From Aquincolibacterium sp041674705 (GTDB lineage: Bacteria > Omnitrophota > Omnitrophia > Omnitrophales > Aquincolibacteriaceae), in contig JBAYVF010000032.1 of NCBI GenBank assembly GCA_041674705.1, positions 1-8,097 of the forward strand: a DNA stretch of 8,097 bases. The letters run 5' to 3'. Below are positions 5,674 through 8,097 of the stretch, piece after piece. Numbering within the stretch: position 1 is the first letter of the stretch; every line of letters begins with the position of its first letter. Position numbers and translations under genes: made by a program. The notes under the pieces are model-generated. The model searched no databases, was not told where the DNA came from, and saw nothing but the letters and a program-made list of their open reading frames with translations.

Positions 5674-5678
5674 CAGGC

Positions 5679-5710
5679 AAGAAGGCCAGCCCTTCGGGGT
5701 TGGCCTTCTT
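5679..5710 (+). terminator. Rho-independent terminator with UUCG tetraloop
   Basis: A 14-bp stem (5679-5692 with 5697-5710, one G-U pair) closed by the very stable TTCG tetraloop. The T-rich 3' arm (CCTTCTTT) supplies the tail. It should end the transcript carrying the small exported protein 210 bp after its stop, and separates it from the TerC-family gene. The A-rich 5' arm may let it work on the other strand too. Confidence 0.8.
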
Positions 5711-5753
5711 TGCTATGGCGTAGCTTTTAACCTCCTTCGAGGAAAGAAACAAC

Positions 5754-6683
5754 ATGTCGGATACATTAGCCTGGTCGATTTTTGGTGTTATTGTTTTTGT
5801 CCTTCTCGCCCTCGATCTTGGGGTCTTTCACCGCAAGGCCCATGAAGTCAAAATGAAGGAAGCGCTTATCTGGAGCGCTGTCTGGATCAGCGTTGCCTTG
5901 ATTTTTAATGTGGGTGTTTATTTCGTAAAGGGCCGGGAACTTGCCACCCAGTTTTTGGCGGGCTATCTTCTTGAAAAATCGCTAAGCGTTGACAACCTGT
6001 TCGTTTTCCTCCTCATTTTTAATTATTTCCGCCTACCGGCCCGGTACCAGCATGAAGTCCTTTTCTGGGGGATCATGGGCGCCTTGGTTTTCAGGGCCGT
6101 GTTCATCTTTTTCGGTCTGAGTCTCCTGCACTATTTCTCTTGGATGATCTATGTATTTGGCGCCATTCTGGTCTGGACCGGCATCAAGTTGGCGTTTGAG
6201 AAGGACAAAAAAGTGGAGCCGGAGAAGAATATTTTCGTCAAAATCTTTCGCCGGTTTTTCCCCCTCACCCAGGACTATCATGAGGGGAAGTTCTTTGTGA
6301 AGTTACAAGGCGTCCTTTACGCGACGCCTTTGATCGTGATCCTGCTGGTCGTGGAATCGACGGACATCATTTTTGCGGTCGATTCGATCCCCGCGATCCT
6401 TGCCATTTCCAGGGATGCGTTCATTATTTACACCTCGAACGTTTTTGCGATCCTCGGTCTCCGCGCTCTTTATTTTGCATTAGCGCGTTTAATGGTGCTG
6501 TTTCATCATCTCCATTACGGGCTTTCCGTGATCCTGGTTCTGGTAGGTATCAAAATGCTTATTTCACACTTTACGCATATCCCGACGGTTGCCACTTTGG
6601 GGGGTATACTATTGATTTTAACGGCCTCGGTTGTAGCGTCTATTGTTTGGCCCCAAAAAACAGGAGAGTGCAAACACGGTTGA
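5754..6683 (+). CDS. TerC/Alx-family integral membrane protein (probable Mn exporter)
   Basis: 309 residues with about nine membrane segments, close to the length of E. coli Alx. Two family motifs are intact: EKSLSVDN (74-81) in one helix and VVESTDIIFAVDS (199-211) in its counterpart, both carrying acidic residues that are expected to bind metal; YTSNVFAILGLRALYF (226-241) follows as usual. Work on Alx and its Bacillus homologues supports manganese efflux; other relatives relate to tellurite resistance or loading metal into exported enzymes. A charged loop (about 148-183) links the two halves. The start is set by GAGGA at 5739-5743, 10 nt upstream; that site sits in a small CCTC-CTTC-GAGG hairpin (5731-5742) that might limit translation. 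No neighbouring gene forms an operon with it: a terminator lies on each side. Confidence 0.93.
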   Translation: MSDTLAWSIFGVIVFVLLALDLGVFHRKAHEVKMKEALIWSAVWISVALIFNVGVYFVKGRELATQFLAGYLLEKSLSVDNLFVFLLIFNYFRLPARYQHEVLFWGIMGALVFRAVFIFFGLSLLHYFSWMIYVFGAILVWTGIKLAFEKDKKVEPEKNIFVKIFRRFFPLTQDYHEGKFFVKLQGVLYATPLIVILLVVESTDIIFAVDSIPAILAISRDAFIIYTSNVFAILGLRALYFALARLMVLFHHLHYGLSVILVLVGIKMLISHFTHIPTVATLGGILLILTASVVASIVWPQKTGECKHG

Positions 6684-6717
6684 ATTTCGCCTCGTTCGAG
6701 AGAAGCCTTTATCTCAT

Positions 6718-6754
6718 AAAAAAAGCCCCGCCGAAATTTCGACGGGGCTTTTTT
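6718..6754. terminator. Bidirectional terminator between convergent genes
   Basis: Seven A (6718-6724), GCCCCG (6725-6730), a central CGAAATTTCG (6732-6741), CGGGGC (6743-6748) and six T (6749-6754). The strong GC stem with a run of A on one side and T on the other serves both the TerC-family gene on the plus strand and the pyrophosphatase gene on the minus strand, whose stop codons lie 35 and 20 bp away. Confidence 0.93.
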
Positions 6755-6774
6755 ATTAAGCGTCTTCTAAAAAA

Positions 6775-8097
6775 CTACTGCAAAACTACCGCTTTTGCCT
6801 TGGCTGCGGGGATCTCGAGTTTCGGGATACGCATCTTGTAAAAGGACCTCCAGACGAAGACGAGTCCCGTAATAAAAAAGACCGTTCCGCTGATGCGTGT
6901 TGTGGCCGGGTTCATCTTGATCGCGATCTCGACGGCCAGCATGCCGAAGAGGGTCGAGAACTTGATGATCGGGTTGAGGGACACCGAAGTGGTGTCCTTG
7001 AAAGGATCTCCCACGGTGTCGCCAATGACCGTTGCGGCATGAAGAGGCGTGCCCTTCTCTCCCAAGTCGACTTCCACGACTTTCTTCGCGTTATCCCACG
7101 AGCCGCCCGCGTTGGCCATGAACATGGCCTGGAAAAGGCCGAAGGTGGCGATGGCGATGAGGTACGCGATGAAGAAATAAGGGTCGAACATCGCAAAGGC
7201 GAGCGTGAGCATAAGCAGCCCGACGAAAATGTTCCACATGCCTTTTTGAGCGTATTCGGTGCAGATCTGCACGACCTTGATCGAATCCGCGCGATCGGCC
7301 TCTTTCTTATCGAGATTCAGGTTTTTCTTGATGTATTCCACCGCGGAGTAGGCTCCGGTGGCCACGGCCTGAATGGAAGCGCCGCAGAACCAGAAGATCA
7401 CCGCGCCGCCGCACAGGATCCCCAGGAGGATCGGCGCGGCCGTGAGTGACAGTTTTTCGTTGAGGAGCATTTCTCCGATATTCGCGGGAACGAGAGCTCC
7501 CACCTTTGCGGCAGCGATGGCGCCCGCTTGGAGGTGTTGCTGGAGAAGCAGGATGATCGAAAAGATCATCGTTGTTGCGCCGGCAACGGCCGTTCCGATG
7601 AGCACCGGCTTGGCGGTGGCTTTAAAGGTGTTACCCGCCGAGTCATTGGCTTCCAGGTAATGTTTCCCCAATTTGAAGTCGGGTTTGAAGCCGAAATCCC
7701 TTTCGATCTCTTGCTCGATCCCGGGGATCGATTCCGTCTGGGCGAGTTCAAAGATCGATTGGGCGTTATCCGTGACCGGGCCGTAGGAATCCACCGCGAT
7801 ATTGACGGGGCCCATGCAAAGAAAGCCGTAAGCCACAAGACCGAACGCGAAAATGGAAGCGTGCGGCATGATGTTCTGGAGTCCTGTTCCGGAGATCAAG
7901 TAGGCCCCGAACATCAGACCCGCGATGAGAATGCCCTTCCAGAATGCCGAGAAGTATCCCGCCACAAGGCCCGAGAGGATCGTGAGCGATGCGCCGCCTT
8001 CGCGCGAAGCCGTGACGATCTCCTGAACATGCTTGGAATGGGAGGAGGTGAAGATCTTGGTGAATTCCGGAATGAGGTAAGCCGCCAAAGTCCCGCA
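6775..8097 (-). CDS. hppA: Membrane-bound ion-translocating pyrophosphatase, C-terminal part
   Basis: 440 residues ending at TAG 6777-6775; the frame is open to the right edge (it begins CGTLAAYLIPEFTK), so the N-terminal third is missing. The enzyme hydrolyses pyrophosphate and pumps H+ or Na+ across the inner membrane. Conserved stretches: REGGASLTILSGLVAGYFSA (32-51), DSYGPVTDNA (103-112), NDSAGNTFKATAK (151-163), MANAGGSWDNAKK (327-339) and GDTVGDPFKDT (359-369), which bind Mg-pyrophosphate. About ten hydrophobic segments alternate with them. Lys159 lies in GNTFKATAK where potassium-independent enzymes have Lys and potassium-dependent ones Ala, so K+-independent activity is likely. The sequence is divergent: DNAQSIFELA replaces the usual DNAGGIAEM, and the loop between it and GNT (residues 113-155) is some 18 residues longer than in typical members. 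Terminated by the 6718-6754 hairpin. Confidence 0.92.
   Translation of the reverse strand, partial: CGTLAAYLIPEFTKIFTSSHSKHVQEIVTASREGGASLTILSGLVAGYFSAFWKGILIAGLMFGAYLISGTGLQNIMPHASIFAFGLVAYGFLCMGPVNIAVDSYGPVTDNAQSIFELAQTESIPGIEQEIERDFGFKPDFKLGKHYLEANDSAGNTFKATAKPVLIGTAVAGATTMIFSIILLLQQHLQAGAIAAAKVGALVPANIGEMLLNEKLSLTAAPILLGILCGGAVIFWFCGASIQAVATGAYSAVEYIKKNLNLDKKEADRADSIKVVQICTEYAQKGMWNIFVGLLMLTLAFAMFDPYFFIAYLIAIATFGLFQAMFMANAGGSWDNAKKVVEVDLGEKGTPLHAATVIGDTVGDPFKDTTSVSLNPIIKFSTLFGMLAVEIAIKMNPATTRISGTVFFITGLVFVWRSFYKMRIPKLEIPAAKAKAVVLQ

Larger units (their letters stand above)
5476..5678 (+). other. Intergenic region with possible RNA structure
   Basis: No supported gene. Visible structure: an 8-bp hairpin TTCCTGTT/AACAGGAG (5477-5484 with 5491-5498); a GC hairpin CCCCGG/CCGGGG (5513-5518 with 5523-5528); and, competing with it, a longer helix in which GGGTTC (5518-5523) and GGACCG (5527-5532) pair with CGGTCC (5590-5595) and GAACCC (5596-5601). 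That helix encloses the CTTCCTT/AAGGAGG hairpin (about 5558-5573). CTAATC occurs three times (5508, 5582, 5630). I could not match it to a known riboswitch or RNA; in particular the yybP-ykoY manganese motif expected near TerC-family genes is not evident. Confidence 0.3.

Overview
The window looks like chromosomal DNA of an uncultivated, diderm (Gram-negative type) bacterium of moderate GC. The outer-membrane efflux gene at the left edge points to an outer membrane. The PEGA protein/glycosyltransferase pair, the divergent membrane pyrophosphatase and a 20-bp CCTGCCTGCC/GGCAGGCAGG palindrome resemble what I remember from candidate-phylum genomes such as Omnitrophota. That assignment is a guess from recall, not a measurement.

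Layout, left to right. (1) 1-1366, minus strand: a MarC-family membrane protein, then a MarR-type regulator whose 3' end overlaps the start of a TolC-like outer-membrane efflux protein by 11 bases; the efflux gene runs off the left edge. A SlyA/MarR-like palindrome lies just upstream of the regulator, so regulator and efflux gene probably form an autoregulated unit. (2) 1367-1476: divergent intergenic region with a candidate extended -10 promoter. (3) 1477-4568, plus strand: two translationally coupled genes (ATGA overlap), a membrane-anchored PEGA-domain protein and a processive-type family 2 glycosyltransferase, ending in a terminator hairpin. They probably make or export a surface polysaccharide. 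(4) 4588-5166: no credible protein gene, but a near-consensus sigma70 promoter drives a region rich in nested helices, with a repeated stem-loop/linker pattern (GGGCWGY linkers between helices of different sequence). I read it as a large structured RNA or an unusually elaborate leader, and it is the most interesting item here. (5) 5167-5469: a 100-residue exported protein whose C-terminal third is a hendecad (11-residue) Lys/Glu/Ala helix repeat. (6) 5470-5753: a second structured stretch holding the 20-bp palindrome, a 14-bp UUCG terminator and the TerC ribosome binding site. (7) 5754-6683, plus strand: a TerC/Alx-family membrane protein (metal export family). (8) 6718-6754: a bidirectional terminator between convergent genes. 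(9) 6775-8097, minus strand: the C-terminal two thirds of a membrane-bound ion-translocating pyrophosphatase, running off the right edge.

The genes are mostly envelope functions (efflux, polysaccharide synthesis, ion/metal transport, pyrophosphate-driven ion pumping), but only the coupled pairs show evidence of working together. The RNA-like region and the hendecad protein probably share the 4673-4701 promoter.
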